From: an uncultured Flavobacteriales bacterium
GTDB taxonomy: Bacteria; Bacteroidota; Bacteroidia; Flavobacteriales_D; Crocinitomicaceae
NCBI GenBank assembly: GCA_903939755.1
Contig: CAJAII010000015.1
Span: 1-64,000, forward strand
DNA length: 64,000 bases
Direction: 5' to 3'
This document shows positions 18,025 through 26,769 of this stretch, piece after piece. The translations under genes were made by a program, and so were the position numbers. The notes under the pieces were generated by a model. That model worked only from the letters and a program-made list of their open reading frames with translations. It searched no databases and had not been told where the DNA came from. Numbering within the stretch: position 1 is the first letter of the stretch; each line of letters opens with the position of its first letter.

Positions 18025-18879
18025 TTAGTGGGTACTCGTCATTGATTCCGTCACGCAAATAATAAAATCTGCTTTACCCAAGTGTTCTTTTTCCAATTTA
18101 TTTACCTTCTGTTGGCTAACAGTGGAAATCGTTGTTACCTTAATCAGCGGCTTACTTTGTTGGACATACCACAGTATTCCTTGATAATAATCACTGTGGT
18201 AAGCGCCATTGTAGTGGATAATTTGATGGTCTTCTTTGAGTCCCTCTAAAATGTATTTGGCCATGGTAGCATCCTTGAGCGCTTGGGCTTCTAACATATT
18301 TCCTCCCCCCATATGAGCAGCCATTTCGTTTAAACTAGCATATTGACTTAACGTGGTATCAATTGGAAATTTCAAGTCTGCCATTTGGCTCTTTTTCAAC
18401 GGTGAAATGCTGTCCAGCGCTAGGCGTCCACTTTTAAACAATAACGACGCATATTTACGCTCAACATTAGAAGCGATACAGGCTAAGTGATGTTCTTTAG
18501 CAAAAAGAAGAAGAGGCTTGTAATCAGTAGAATAATTTGGCCAAAGACGCAGTGAATCTTTTAATTGTTTATCGGTGATGCCACCATTAAGATAACGGTC
18601 TAAAGCAGCTTGTTGATCCTGTTCAAACATTTCGAATCCTAGGCTTAGCTTATTGCCCTTTTGATTAAATAACTCCTTAAGCAATTCGAGTTCCAACCAA
18701 TGAGAAATAGGATTGTCATGAAACTCACCGAACAAAATTAATTGTGCATCGATTGATTTTCGAGTCATTTTTGCTATACTCACTTTTTTTCCTTTGGAAT
18801 TATAGATCACAAAAGCTTGCTCGGTTTGGGAAATAGCAAAAAATGGTAATAGCAATACAAGCAAAAGAATTTTCATCAT
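18025..18879 (-). CDS. ChaN/DUF399 family secreted protein
   Basis: The 284-residue protein has a signal peptide (~1-18, ending AISQ). The ChaN-family fold is indicated by GEFHDN near 52-57, GFEMFEQDQQ near 82-91 and HYNGAYHSD near 223-231, whose Glu and His residues line the proposed haem or metal site of the wider Tiki/TraB superfamily. It is probably periplasmic and not lipidated, since no lipobox Cys is seen. It follows sufD by 31 bases in the same direction, in the place where sufS is found in many flavobacterial suf operons, which hints at an iron or haem link. Confidence 0.78.
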   Translation of the reverse strand: MMKILLLVLLLPFFAISQTEQAFVIYNSKGKKVSIAKMTRKSIDAQLILFGEFHDNPISHWLELELLKELFNQKGNKLSLGFEMFEQDQQAALDRYLNGGITDKQLKDSLRLWPNYSTDYKPLLLFAKEHHLACIASNVERKYASLLFKSGRLALDSISPLKKSQMADLKFPIDTTLSQYASLNEMAAHMGGGNMLEAQALKDATMAKYILEGLKEDHQIIHYNGAYHSDYYQGILWYVQQSKPLIKVTTISTVSQQKVNKLEKEHLGKADFIICVTESMTSTH

Positions 18880-18910
18880 TGTAGGTTTTATTATGAAATA
18901 AAAAGAGCTT

Positions 18911-20170
18911 TTAGTCTTCTCTTTGCAAATGCAAATTAAAGCGAACAGCTAATTGCTGATAAATATAACTTTTTATATCATTTGACGCTACTTTTGAAAG
19001 GACATCGTGCATAAAAGCTGCAACCACCATGCTTCGTGCATCTATCTCTGAAATACCTCGACTACGCAGGTAAAAAACTGCTTCTAAATCTAATTGACCG
19101 GTAGTAGAGCCATGCGAACATTTAACATCATCTGCATAAATCTCTAATTCAGGCTTCGAATTAATCGTAGCGTCATCACTTAGTAAAACATTCGCATTGG
19201 ATTGAAAGGCATTAATTTTTTGTGCATCAGGACGTACGAAAACTTTCCCATTAAAAACCGCTGTTGATTTATCACCCATTACGCCTTTATACAATTCGTA
19301 GGAATTACAATTAGGAAAAATATGATCAATTGTTGTGTGATTATCAACATGTTGATTACCCTTCATGACGTATGCGCCATTAAGATGGGTTTCACAATTT
19401 TCTCCTTCTACCTTCACCAACAAGTCATTTCGAACAAAGGCACCATTAAGCGTCATGGTATTTAATGTGAAATTAGAATCCTTTAATTGATGTATGTTTT
19501 CTGTTGAGAAATGAAAATTTGCCTCGCCATCATTTTGGATTTTTGTCATTATCAAGTGGCTATTTTCTTTTAAAAAGACACTCCAGTGCACATTTGAATA
19601 AGCGTCTATCGCATCTTTTGAAAAATAACCAATATGAACCTCAGCCTTTGCCCCTGCATCCAGCTGCAATTGATTTCTCCAGAAATTTGGCTGTTTAGGG
19701 CCATCTGTAATATAAATAATTTGAATGGGTTTATCAACTTGAACTCCTTTTGCAATGTTTATCACACAGCCATTTTGCGCATGAGCTACATTTAGTTTAG
19801 CCACATGACTTTCGTTGATAGAAGACAACCAATCCGCCGAGCCAATCTCATTTCCAATTTTGATGCTTATCCCCTCAGGTAGATCACTAGATATATAGAT
19901 ACAAGTTGTGTTTTGAAAGACAAACGTATACGCGTCTTTGACCATATTGAAATCTTCCCAATTAATCGGGGAGGCAACGTTACTTTCCAATTCAATTTTC
20001 GCCACTCGATTTAAGCGAGTATATTTCCATGCTTCGTGCTTTGATGTCGGAAATTCCATGACTGAAAGGTCCCCTTCATTTTTAGCTGTTAACACGGAAG
20101 GCAGGGCTAACTTAGCGGCGCTGAGATTGCTTCTAAACGATTGAAGTGTTGCTTTTGTGGACGTCCCCAT
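18911..20170 (-). CDS. sufD: Fe-S cluster assembly protein SufD
   Basis: SufD is a scaffold subunit of the SufBC2D complex that builds iron-sulfur clusters in the cytoplasm. The 419-residue protein is a beta-helix with the family C-terminal half (HTTIDHIFPNCNS, GVMGDKSTAVFNGKVFV, VKCSHGSTTGQLD). ATG 20170 is preferred over TTG 20185 and leaves an 11-base gap from sufC. It is the fourth gene of the operon A-type carrier, sufB, sufC, sufD. No cysteine desulfurase gene follows within this window. Confidence 0.93.
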   Translation of the reverse strand: MGTSTKATLQSFRSNLSAAKLALPSVLTAKNEGDLSVMEFPTSKHEAWKYTRLNRVAKIELESNVASPINWEDFNMVKDAYTFVFQNTTCIYISSDLPEGISIKIGNEIGSADWLSSINESHVAKLNVAHAQNGCVINIAKGVQVDKPIQIIYITDGPKQPNFWRNQLQLDAGAKAEVHIGYFSKDAIDAYSNVHWSVFLKENSHLIMTKIQNDGEANFHFSTENIHQLKDSNFTLNTMTLNGAFVRNDLLVKVEGENCETHLNGAYVMKGNQHVDNHTTIDHIFPNCNSYELYKGVMGDKSTAVFNGKVFVRPDAQKINAFQSNANVLLSDDATINSKPELEIYADDVKCSHGSTTGQLDLEAVFYLRSRGISEIDARSMVVAAFMHDVLSKVASNDIKSYIYQQLAVRFNLHLQRED

Positions 20171-20181
20171 TATTGTTGTTT

Positions 20182-20934
20182 TCAATTGACTTTATTTTCT
20201 TTAATCCAGTCATATCCTTTTTCTTCCAATTCAAGCGCAAGCTCTTTTCCAGCCGTTTTTACAATTCGACCGTCATATAAAACATGCACAAAATCAGGAA
20301 TAATATAATCTAATAATCGTTGGTAATGGGTAATAATGATGGTCGCATTTTGATCCGTTTTTAATTCATTTACCCCATTCGCAACAATTCGCAAGGCATC
20401 GATATCTAGGCCAGAATCCGTTTCATCCAAAATAGCTAGTTTCGGATTTAGCATGGCCATCTGAAAAATTTCATTTCGTTTTTTTTCACCACCAGAGAAA
20501 CCTTCATTCACAGAGCGAGAGGCCAATTTGCTATCCAATTCAACCAGCGCTGATTTATCCCTAACCAATGCCATAAATTCCTTTGCTGACATAGCTGTCT
20601 CTCCCTTATGCTCTCTTATTTCATTAATGGCTGTTCGAAGAAAATTAACATTCGAAACACCCGGGATTTCTACCGGATATTGAAAAGCAAGAAACAAGCC
20701 TTCGCGCGCTCTTTCCTCCACAGATAAATCCAGAAGGTCTTTTCCATCAAAGTCAATTTCACCTGCGGTAATTTCATATTCTTCCCTTCCCGCTAATATA
20801 GATGCAAGCGTACTCTTTCCTGCTCCATTTGGCCCCATAATCGCATGAACCTCTCCCGCATTAACAGTCAAGTTAAGTCCTTTTAATATGGCTTTTCCTT
20901 CTATACTAGCATGTAAATTTTTAATCGTAATCAT
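20182..20934 (-). CDS. sufC: Fe-S cluster assembly ATPase SufC
   Basis: The 250-residue ABC-type ATPase of the SufBC2D scaffold has Walker A GPNGAGKST (~35-43), a family-typical signature FSGGEKKRNE (~147), Walker B LAILDETDSGLD and an H-loop ITHYQRLL. ATP binding by two SufC subunits drives the conformational change that exposes the cluster site between SufB and SufD. It lies between sufB (25-base gap) and sufD. No membrane domain is present, as expected. Confidence 0.96.
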   Translation of the reverse strand: MITIKNLHASIEGKAILKGLNLTVNAGEVHAIMGPNGAGKSTLASILAGREEYEITAGEIDFDGKDLLDLSVEERAREGLFLAFQYPVEIPGVSNVNFLRTAINEIREHKGETAMSAKEFMALVRDKSALVELDSKLASRSVNEGFSGGEKKRNEIFQMAMLNPKLAILDETDSGLDIDALRIVANGVNELKTDQNATIIITHYQRLLDYIIPDFVHVLYDGRIVKTAGKELALELEEKGYDWIKENKVN

Positions 20935-20959
20935 AGGTTACTATTTTTTAATCAATGTG

Positions 20960-22408
20960 TTATCCAACACTTCCTTCTAAACTTATCGTTAATAATTTTT
21001 GTGCTTCAACCGCAAATTCCATTGGTAATTGATTCAACACTTCTTTACAATACCCATTAACGATTAAACCAATTGCTTTTTCTTCACTGATGCCACGTTG
21101 TTTGCAATAAAACAGTTGATCCTCACCTATTTTCGAAGTCGTCGCTTCGTGCTCAATTTTTGCACTGCTATTTTTACACTCAATATACGGAAAGGTGTGT
21201 GCACCACATTCACTCGACATTAATAGGGAATCACATTGCGAAAAATTACGCGCATTGTGTGCGTTTTTCTGAATTTGAACCAATCCACGATATGAATTTT
21301 GAGATTTTCCAGCGGAAATGCCTTTCGAAATAATGGTCGATTTTGTGTTTTTACCTAAATGAATCATTTTTGTGCCTGTATCAGCTTGCTGATAATTATT
21401 AGTCACTGCAACGGAATAAAATTCACCTACCGAATTATCTCCTTTCAAAATACAAGAAGGATATTTCCACGTTACGGCAGATCCAGTTTCTACTTGTGTC
21501 CAAGAAATTTTTGCGTTTTTTTCACACACTCCTCTTTTCGTAACGAAATTAAAAATACCACCTAAGCCATTCTTATCACCAGGATACCAATTTTGAACGG
21601 TTGAATATTTAATTTCCGCATTTTCCAACGCTATTAATTCTACCACGGCAGCGTGAAGTTGATTTTCGTCACGTTGTGGAGCTGTACATCCCTCTAAATA
21701 AGAAACATAAGAACCTTCGTCAGCGATGACTAATGTTCGTTCAAATTGTCCTGTCCCACCTGCATTAATTCTAAAATAAGTAGAAAGTTCCATTGGACAT
21801 CGAACGCCTTTCGGAATATAGCAAAATGAACCATCGGTAAAGACTGCCGCATTTAGCGTTGCATAAAAATTATCTTGTGTAGGAACAACCGTTCCCATAT
21901 ATTTCTGTACTAAATCGGGATGATTTTGCACTGCCTCTGAAAAGGAGCAGAAGATAATCCCTAATTCTCCTAACTTTTCTTTAAATGAGGTGGCTACGGA
22001 AACAGAATCCATCACAAAATCAACAGCTACTCCTGTTAATCTTTGCTGCTCTTCCATCGAAATCCCTAATTTAGTCATCGTTGCCTTCATCTCAGGATCT
22101 ACATCATCCCATGACTCATATTTTTTTGTTTGTTTTGGAGCCGAATAATAGGCAATAGCCTGAAAATCGGGCTTTTTATACTTCACATGCGCCCATGATG
22201 GTTCATTCATCGTTGACCAAAGTTCTAAGGCATTAAGTCGGTAATCAAGCAGCCATTGCGGCTCCTCTTTCTTAGATGAAATTAATCGGACAATATCTTC
22301 ATTAAGTCCAATAGGAATTGTGTCTGTATCTATATCACTTACAAAACCAAATTTATATTCTTGATTTTTAAGTTCTTCCGCTAATTCGTCCTCGGTATAG
22401 TTTGCCAT
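20960..22408 (-). CDS. sufB: Fe-S cluster assembly protein SufB
   Basis: SufB is the subunit on which nascent clusters form. The 482-residue length is normal. Conserved stretches include [73 protein letters not shown], which hold the Cys and Glu residues used for cluster assembly and transfer from the desulfurase. It lies 19 bases after the A-type carrier gene and shares its promoter. Confidence 0.97.
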   Translation of the reverse strand: MANYTEDELAEELKNQEYKFGFVSDIDTDTIPIGLNEDIVRLISSKKEEPQWLLDYRLNALELWSTMNEPSWAHVKYKKPDFQAIAYYSAPKQTKKYESWDDVDPEMKATMTKLGISMEEQQRLTGVAVDFVMDSVSVATSFKEKLGELGIIFCSFSEAVQNHPDLVQKYMGTVVPTQDNFYATLNAAVFTDGSFCYIPKGVRCPMELSTYFRINAGGTGQFERTLVIADEGSYVSYLEGCTAPQRDENQLHAAVVELIALENAEIKYSTVQNWYPGDKNGLGGIFNFVTKRGVCEKNAKISWTQVETGSAVTWKYPSCILKGDNSVGEFYSVAVTNNYQQADTGTKMIHLGKNTKSTIISKGISAGKSQNSYRGLVQIQKNAHNARNFSQCDSLLMSSECGAHTFPYIECKNSSAKIEHEATTSKIGEDQLFYCKQRGISEEKAIGLIVNGYCKEVLNQLPMEFAVEAQKLLTISLEGSVG

Positions 22409-22427
22409 TGTTTCAGTTCAATTGTAT

Positions 22428-22751
22428 TTAAACAGAGAAAGATTCTCCACAACCACAAGTACGGTCGGCATTTGGATTTTTAAAAACAAAGCCCTTTCCA
22501 TTTAAACCTCCAGAAAAGTCTAGCACGGTTCCAATTAAGTATAAATAACTTTTCTTGTCTACAACAACCGTTACCCCATTGTTTTCAATATTGGTATCTC
22601 CTTCTTGGTGTTGATTGTCAAAAGTAAGCTGATACATTAAGCCTGAGCATCCCCCACCTTGTACACCTACACGAATAAAATAGCCCGACTTATCGTCTTC
22701 TTCCATTAATCGAATGGCTTGGTTTTTTGCTTGATCAGTAACTGTTATCAT
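22428..22751 (-). CDS. A-type Fe-S carrier (SufA/IscA/ErpA family)
   Basis: The 107-residue HesB-fold protein carries the three cluster-binding cysteines: one in GGGCSGLMY (~C35) and two in the C-terminal CGC (~C99, C101). It accepts clusters from SufBCD and delivers them to apo-enzymes. It is the first gene of the suf operon, downstream of a full Bacteroidota promoter at 22795-22825. Whether it is the functional SufA or ErpA counterpart cannot be decided from sequence. Confidence 0.93.
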   Translation of the reverse strand: MITVTDQAKNQAIRLMEEDDKSGYFIRVGVQGGGCSGLMYQLTFDNQHQEGDTNIENNGVTVVVDKKSYLYLIGTVLDFSGGLNGKGFVFKNPNADRTCGCGESFSV

Positions 22752-22794
22752 TTCGTTTATTTAGATTAATTATAAATAACCAATAATTAATGTA

Positions 22795-22825
22795 CAAAAA
22801 TACCTTATTTAAAAGATTGCCACAA
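22795..22825 (-). promoter_or_regulatory. Promoter of the suf operon
   Basis: On the minus strand, TTG (22825-22823) is followed after 20 bases by TATTTTTG (22802-22795), a full match to the -33/-7 Bacteroidota consensus TTG-N(19-21)-TAnnTTTG. The predicted leader is about 35-40 bases before ATG 22751. Confidence 0.65.
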
Positions 22826-22848
22826 CTTTTTTCTAAACAAGTTAAGTA

Positions 22849-22866
22849 AATAGTTGTTTAACTATT
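22849..22866 (+). repeat. Inverted repeat AATAGTT-gttt-AACTATT before the SDR gene
   Basis: A 7-bp palindrome with a 4-base spacer lies 17 bases before ATG 22884. It may be an operator or a leader hairpin; nothing more can be said. Confidence 0.4.
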
Positions 22867-22883
22867 GAACAAAAAAAATCAAA

Positions 22884-23546
22884 ATGAAACATTTAATAAT
22901 TGGAGGCAACAGCGGAATTGGAAATGCCGTTGTGGAAGCACTTGGGGAATCCAATTGCATTATATTTTCAAGAAGAGGGGACGAAAGTGCAGATAATCAT
23001 TATAAAATCAATGTTTTAACAGATGAATTTCCTGAACTTCCTGATTTAAAAAGTATTGTTTATTGCCCAGGAACCATACAATTAAAGCCCTTTCATCGGT
23101 TTAGTGAAGCGGATTTTCTGAACGATTTACAGACCAACGTTATAGGTGCTATCAAGGTCTTGCAGTTCTATCATAAAACACTTAAATCAAATAATGGTAA
23201 TGTTGTATTATTTAGCACGATCGCTATAAGTCAAGGCATGGGTTTCCACTCTTCCATTGCGGTTTCAAAAGGAGCGATAGAAGGCCTTATGAAAAGTCTT
23301 GCAGCAGAATGGGCGCCTTTTGTGAGAGTAAATTGTATCGCTCCCTCTTTAACAGATACTCCTTTAGCCCAAGAATTATTAAACACAGAACAAAAAAGAG
23401 AGGGCGCGAATAATCGTCACCCACTAAAGCGCATTGGTACACCAGTGGATATTGCACAAGGCGTAAAATTTTTAATCGAAAACAGCTGGGTAACTGGACA
23501 AATAATCCACATTGACGGAGGTCTTTCGTCGATAAAAATGTTGTAA
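22884..23546 (+). CDS. SDR-family protein lacking the catalytic tyrosine
   Basis: This 220-residue Rossmann-fold protein has the SDR cofactor loop GGNSGIG (7-13), an NADP-type RR pair (30-31) and the C-terminal TGQIIHIDGG typical of FabG-like SDRs. The catalytic Ser is in LFSTIAI, but the YxxxK position reads I125-AVS-K129: the tyrosine is replaced by isoleucine. A subgroup with small residues at this point and a preceding His (H122) exists, so it may be a natural variant using another acid, or a non-catalytic binder. It is divergent from the suf operon and followed by a strong terminator. Confidence 0.8.
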   Translation: MKHLIIGGNSGIGNAVVEALGESNCIIFSRRGDESADNHYKINVLTDEFPELPDLKSIVYCPGTIQLKPFHRFSEADFLNDLQTNVIGAIKVLQFYHKTLKSNNGNVVLFSTIAISQGMGFHSSIAVSKGAIEGLMKSLAAEWAPFVRVNCIAPSLTDTPLAQELLNTEQKREGANNRHPLKRIGTPVDIAQGVKFLIENSWVTGQIIHIDGGLSSIKML

Positions 23547-23549
23547 AAA

Positions 23550-23573
23550 AAAAGAGGGCATACACCCTCTTTT
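23550..23573. terminator. Bidirectional rho-independent terminator
   Basis: AAAAGAGGG (23550-23558) pairs with CCCTCTTTT (23565-23573) around a 6-nt loop, with A and T runs on either side. It serves the SDR gene on the plus strand and the small secreted-protein gene on the minus strand. Confidence 0.85.
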
Positions 23574-23593
23574 ATCAAACTTGTACTTGGAGA

Positions 23594-23929
23594 TTACCTG
23601 TTTATTTCTATTGTTTTTGTATAAAGAATCGTTTCATTTGATTTAAATACGATGGTATATGTTCCATTGATTAAATCGTTCAAGTGTAATTCTGATGCGC
23701 CCATAACAGGAATCGTTGGCATATACTGACCATTGGAAGAAATGATCTCAATGGTTTCAATTCGATTGTCTTTCCAATTAATTCGAGCATTCCCTGTGAC
23801 AGAATTGGCAACCACCTCAATAATATCATCCTTCACCCCTTGCTTAGTGTCATTTAGTGAAAAGGCACTTGAAGCTATCAACATAGAAAGTGCTAAAACC
23901 AGCGAGTTTAAATTTAAGATTGTTTTCAT
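23594..23929 (-). CDS. Small secreted protein with T9SS-like beta-sandwich
   Basis: ATG 23929 gives a 111-residue protein with a signal peptide (~1-24, ending SSAFS); upstream in-frame codons translate AAAC-repeat leader sequence. The mature ~85 residues form a single small beta-sandwich (IETIEIISSNGQYMP, LNDLINGTYTIVFKSNETILYTKTIEI) very like the T9SS type A sorting domain or DUF3244, but without a cargo domain. It may be a free-standing periplasmic or surface protein. It is monocistronic and flanked by a terminator and by a long non-coding region. Confidence 0.65.
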   Translation of the reverse strand: MKTILNLNSLVLALSMLIASSAFSLNDTKQGVKDDIIEVVANSVTGNARINWKDNRIETIEIISSNGQYMPTIPVMGASELHLNDLINGTYTIVFKSNETILYTKTIEINR

Positions 23930-24111
23930 GGCGTTTGTTTTTGTTTGTTTGTAGTTATTCGTTTTGTTTGTCAAAATTGAAATAAATAACATTATTTCAT
24001 ATCGTATTTAACACATTACGTGATTAAAATACAATAAGTTACATAATTATCCCTATGTATTTATACGTATAATTAGGGCATTAATAAAGACGAATAATAA
24101 TCAAAAAACAA

Positions 24112-24165
24112 TCGATGTTCACTATTCGCTATCCTTCAAACATCTATACATGAAACATCGAATAG
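24112..24165. repeat. Overlapping inverted repeats able to form alternative hairpins
   Basis: TCGATGTT (24112-24119) can pair with AACATCGA (24154-24161), and CTATTCG (24122-24128) can pair with CGAATAG (24159-24165). The right arms overlap, so the two stems exclude each other. It lies in the 23930-24378 gene-free stretch, which otherwise holds only the branched element at 24197-24317 and a terminator. Confidence 0.35.
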
Positions 24166-24196
24166 CATTCCATAAATTTGGTTTGAAATAATAAGG

Positions 24197-24317
24197 AAAG
24201 AAGGCAGGACGCTTATTATGTTGGGAATTGATTTCTGCTTGGAGAGGCAGTTTATTTCATCGTCAAAATAAAATGATTCATTTTATTAAACAACATAATA
24301 AGTACCTGTCCTTTTTT
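24197..24317. other. Intergenic element predicted to fold as a three-way junction
   Basis: A closing stem pairs CTTATTATGTTG (24212-24223) with 24291-24302 perfectly and continues imperfectly outward (AAGG-CAGG against CCTG-T-CCTT, to ~24197/24317). Inside are a 6-bp hairpin (24235-24240 with 24245-24250) and a 10-bp hairpin (24267-24276 with 24278-24287). No ORF covers it. It could be a structured RNA or the remnant of a small non-autonomous mobile element; no clear target-site duplication was seen. Confidence 0.5.
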
Positions 24318-24357
24318 ATTAAAAAGAACCACTCAGACTTTAATCGGTCTACAATTG

Positions 24358-24377
24358 AAAAGGGCTTAGGCCCTTTT
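24358..24377. terminator. Rho-independent terminator of the cyclase gene
   Basis: AAAAGGGC (24358-24365), loop TTAG, GCCCTTTT (24370-24377) ends one base beyond the stop codon of the minus-strand cyclase gene. A and T runs on both sides make it bidirectional. Confidence 0.75.
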
Positions 24378-24378
24378 C

Positions 24379-25116
24379 TTATTTAACTTGATTTATCTTA
24401 TAAAGTACCGGCCGACTCGGGCTAGCGTCGTTTTCAAAAGGAGCGACTTGCAACTCCAGAATGTATTCTCCGTCTATGATCCGTTCATCTACAAAAATCA
24501 ATTCTGTGATTGTTCTTTCAATGCGATTGACATGCGGTACTTCCCAAAAATCATGGTGAAAAGCAAGCGCTCCCCCATCTTTCTCCTTGTCAACAGAAGG
24601 CAAATCAATTAGTAAATGTTTAATATTAAAATCATTCAACACCTTAATTCCATCCAATGCTAAAAATGGCGGATTTGTATCTGCATAATTCAGCGACTTT
24701 TTTGAGTCACTATTTGGCAAGGTTCTTATGATAAGCGCCTCAACATCCAATCCTTCTGGAAGGGTGGGAATTGAAATTATCCTATCGCCATTTGCTTGTT
24801 CTACCGGCGACAAGGAAATAAGTAAAGCACGAAAAAAATAATTTTTGAGAACTTTATTTATAGACAAAATCTCCTTGGTAATGTGCCCCGATGATTCCGT
24901 ATGCGTTCCATGACCGTGCGGATTAAACCAAATTGATCTAAAATTCACATCACCCCCTTCTTCAACACTTCCCAGAAATCCATTTTCACGGACAACCTCC
25001 ATTTTCGGAGGGGAGACATACCAAGCACTTAAGGTTTGGTTGTCAGATAAATCCATGGATAAATCCATTGGTGAATCAGTTTCAATAAATTCATTTTCAT
25101 TTAAATAGAAGCGCAT
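24379..25116 (-). CDS. Cyclase-family metal-dependent hydrolase
   Basis: The 245-residue protein belongs to the cyclase/kynurenine-formamidase superfamily: the metal-binding motif HGHGTHTESSGH (~60-71) matches the family pattern HGTHxDxPxH with Glu for Asp and Ser for Pro. A distal acidic segment (VDERIIDGEYILELQVAPF) is where the family closes its active site. It may hydrolyse an aryl formylamine or a related amide; substrate unknown. ATG 25116 was chosen because the perfect -7 element at 25123-25130 overlaps the upstream TTG/ATG alternatives. It is monocistronic. Confidence 0.8.
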   Translation of the reverse strand: MRFYLNENEFIETDSPMDLSMDLSDNQTLSAWYVSPPKMEVVRENGFLGSVEEGGDVNFRSIWFNPHGHGTHTESSGHITKEILSINKVLKNYFFRALLISLSPVEQANGDRIISIPTLPEGLDVEALIIRTLPNSDSKKSLNYADTNPPFLALDGIKVLNDFNIKHLLIDLPSVDKEKDGGALAFHHDFWEVPHVNRIERTITELIFVDERIIDGEYILELQVAPFENDASPSRPVLYKINQVK

Positions 25117-25122
25117 AGTCAT

Positions 25123-25130
25123 CAAATTTA
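25123..25130 (-). promoter_or_regulatory. -7 element TAAATTTG of the cyclase gene
   Basis: This is a perfect TAnnTTTG on the minus strand. It abuts an ATG at 25122 and lies six bases before ATG 25116, so the upstream TTG cannot be a start and the transcript is probably leaderless. Confidence 0.5.
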
Positions 25131-25208
25131 TTAATTATGATTCACTTAATTCAATATAGATTGTTGAAATTGTTCCCTTTGAATAAATAACTGCAAAGAT
25201 ATTGATCG

Positions 25209-25216
25209 TATCTTTG
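25209..25216 (+). promoter_or_regulatory. -7 element TATCTTTG of glyS
   Basis: This is a perfect TAnnTTTG four bases before ATG 25221, predicting a leaderless glyS transcript. Confidence 0.6.
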
Positions 25217-25220
25217 AAGC

Positions 25221-26762
25221 ATGGAACAACAACAAGATTTATTAAAAGACATAATTTCCCATTCGAAAGAATACGGATTTATTTTTCCATCCTCTGAGAT
25301 ATATGATGGACTTGCAGCGACATATGATTATGGACAACTTGGAGTAGAGTTAAAAAACAACATAAAAACATATTGGTGGAAAGCGATGGTTCAAATGCAT
25401 ACTAACATCGTAGGCATCGACTCCTCCATCTTTATGCACCCAACCATTTGGAAAGCCTCAGGCCATGTGGATGCGTTCAATGACCCATTAATTGACAATA
25501 AAGATTCAAAAAAAAGATACAGAGCGGATGTATTAATTGAAGAACACATTGAAAAAATAAAAGTAAAAATTGAGAAGGAAGTAGACAAAGGGCGGCAAAA
25601 ATTTGGAGACGCGTTTAATGAGGTGGAATTTCGTCAAACGAATCCGAATGTACTTCGTAATGCTACGAAAATCAATGAAATTGAGGCACGATTCAAAGAA
25701 ACATTGTCAAATGATGACCTAGAGGGCGTACGACAATTAATAATTGATTTGGAGATTGCATGCCCCATTTCCGGGACAAAAAATTGGACAGACGTAAGGC
25801 AATTTAATTTAATGTTCTCAACAGAAATGGGATCTGTCGCTGGCGAAGCGTCCACTATTTATTTGCGGCCAGAAACAGCACAAGGTATTTTTGTTAATTT
25901 TCTAAATGTTCAGAAATCGGGAAGAATGAAGATCCCTTTTGGCATTGCCCAAATAGGAAAAGCTTTTAGAAATGAAATCGTTGCAAGGCAATTTATTTTT
26001 CGAATGCGCGAATTTGAACAAATGGAGATGCAATTCTTTGTTGAACCAGGCGAAGAAATTAAATGGTATAATAACTGGAAATTAGCACGTGAAAAATGGC
26101 ATAAAGCGCTTAATTTAGGCGATACTAAATACCGCTTTCATGACCATGTTAAACTGGCTCATTATGCGAATGCAGCATGTGATATAGAATTTATCTTTCC
26201 TATGGGATTCAAGGAATTAGAAGGGATTCATTCTCGGACAGATTTCGATTTAAAACAGCACGAAACATTTTCAGGTAAGAAACTGCAATACTTTGATACG
26301 GCAACCAACGAAAGTTATGTGCCATATGTAGTAGAAACATCCCTTGGACTTGACCGGATGTTTTTATCTATCCTGAGTGCTTCATATAAGAACGAGACCC
26401 TTGAAGATGGAAGCTCACGAATTGTCTTAACCATCCCGCCGGCTCTAGCACCCTACAAAGTTGCAATTCTTCCCCTTTTGAAAAAAGATGGCTTGCCAGA
26501 AAAATCTAGGGAAATAATGAAAGAATTGCAATTCGATTTTTCCATCCAATACGATGAAAAAGATTCTATTGGGAAAAGATATCGACGACAAGACGCGATA
26601 GGCACCCCTTATGCAATCACCATTGACCATCAAAGTTTAGAGGATAATTCCGTTACAATACGCGATCGCGATACTATGAAACAAGAACGGGTTGATTTAT
26701 CTACTATTCGCGAATTTCTATCAGAGAAAACGGGTTGGAAGTCGTTGCTATTGAATCAATAG
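25221..26762 (+). CDS. glyS: Glycine--tRNA ligase, single-chain type
   Basis: The 513-residue enzyme charges tRNA-Gly and is the homodimeric, eukaryote/archaea-like form, not the alpha2-beta2 GlyQ/GlyS form of Proteobacteria. Class II motifs are visible: YLRPETAQGIFVNF and GIAQIGKAFRNEI (motif 2 region), SLGLDRMFL (motif 3), and a C-terminal anticodon-binding domain (~400-513, PPALAPYKVAILPLL). The N-terminal GLAATYDYGQLGVELKNNIK is typical. A secreted protein of unknown role follows after seven bases. Confidence 0.96.
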   Translation: MEQQQDLLKDIISHSKEYGFIFPSSEIYDGLAATYDYGQLGVELKNNIKTYWWKAMVQMHTNIVGIDSSIFMHPTIWKASGHVDAFNDPLIDNKDSKKRYRADVLIEEHIEKIKVKIEKEVDKGRQKFGDAFNEVEFRQTNPNVLRNATKINEIEARFKETLSNDDLEGVRQLIIDLEIACPISGTKNWTDVRQFNLMFSTEMGSVAGEASTIYLRPETAQGIFVNFLNVQKSGRMKIPFGIAQIGKAFRNEIVARQFIFRMREFEQMEMQFFVEPGEEIKWYNNWKLAREKWHKALNLGDTKYRFHDHVKLAHYANAACDIEFIFPMGFKELEGIHSRTDFDLKQHETFSGKKLQYFDTATNESYVPYVVETSLGLDRMFLSILSASYKNETLEDGSSRIVLTIPPALAPYKVAILPLLKKDGLPEKSREIMKELQFDFSIQYDEKDSIGKRYRRQDAIGTPYAITIDHQSLEDNSVTIRDRDTMKQERVDLSTIREFLSEKTGWKSLLLNQ

Positions 26763-26769
26763 TAAGCAT

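Noticed and set aside
23930..23975. Repeated GTTT/AAAC units read as coding (N-terminal extension of the small secreted protein)
   Set aside because: The extension would bury the signal peptide; the ATG at 23929 gives a normal N-terminus.
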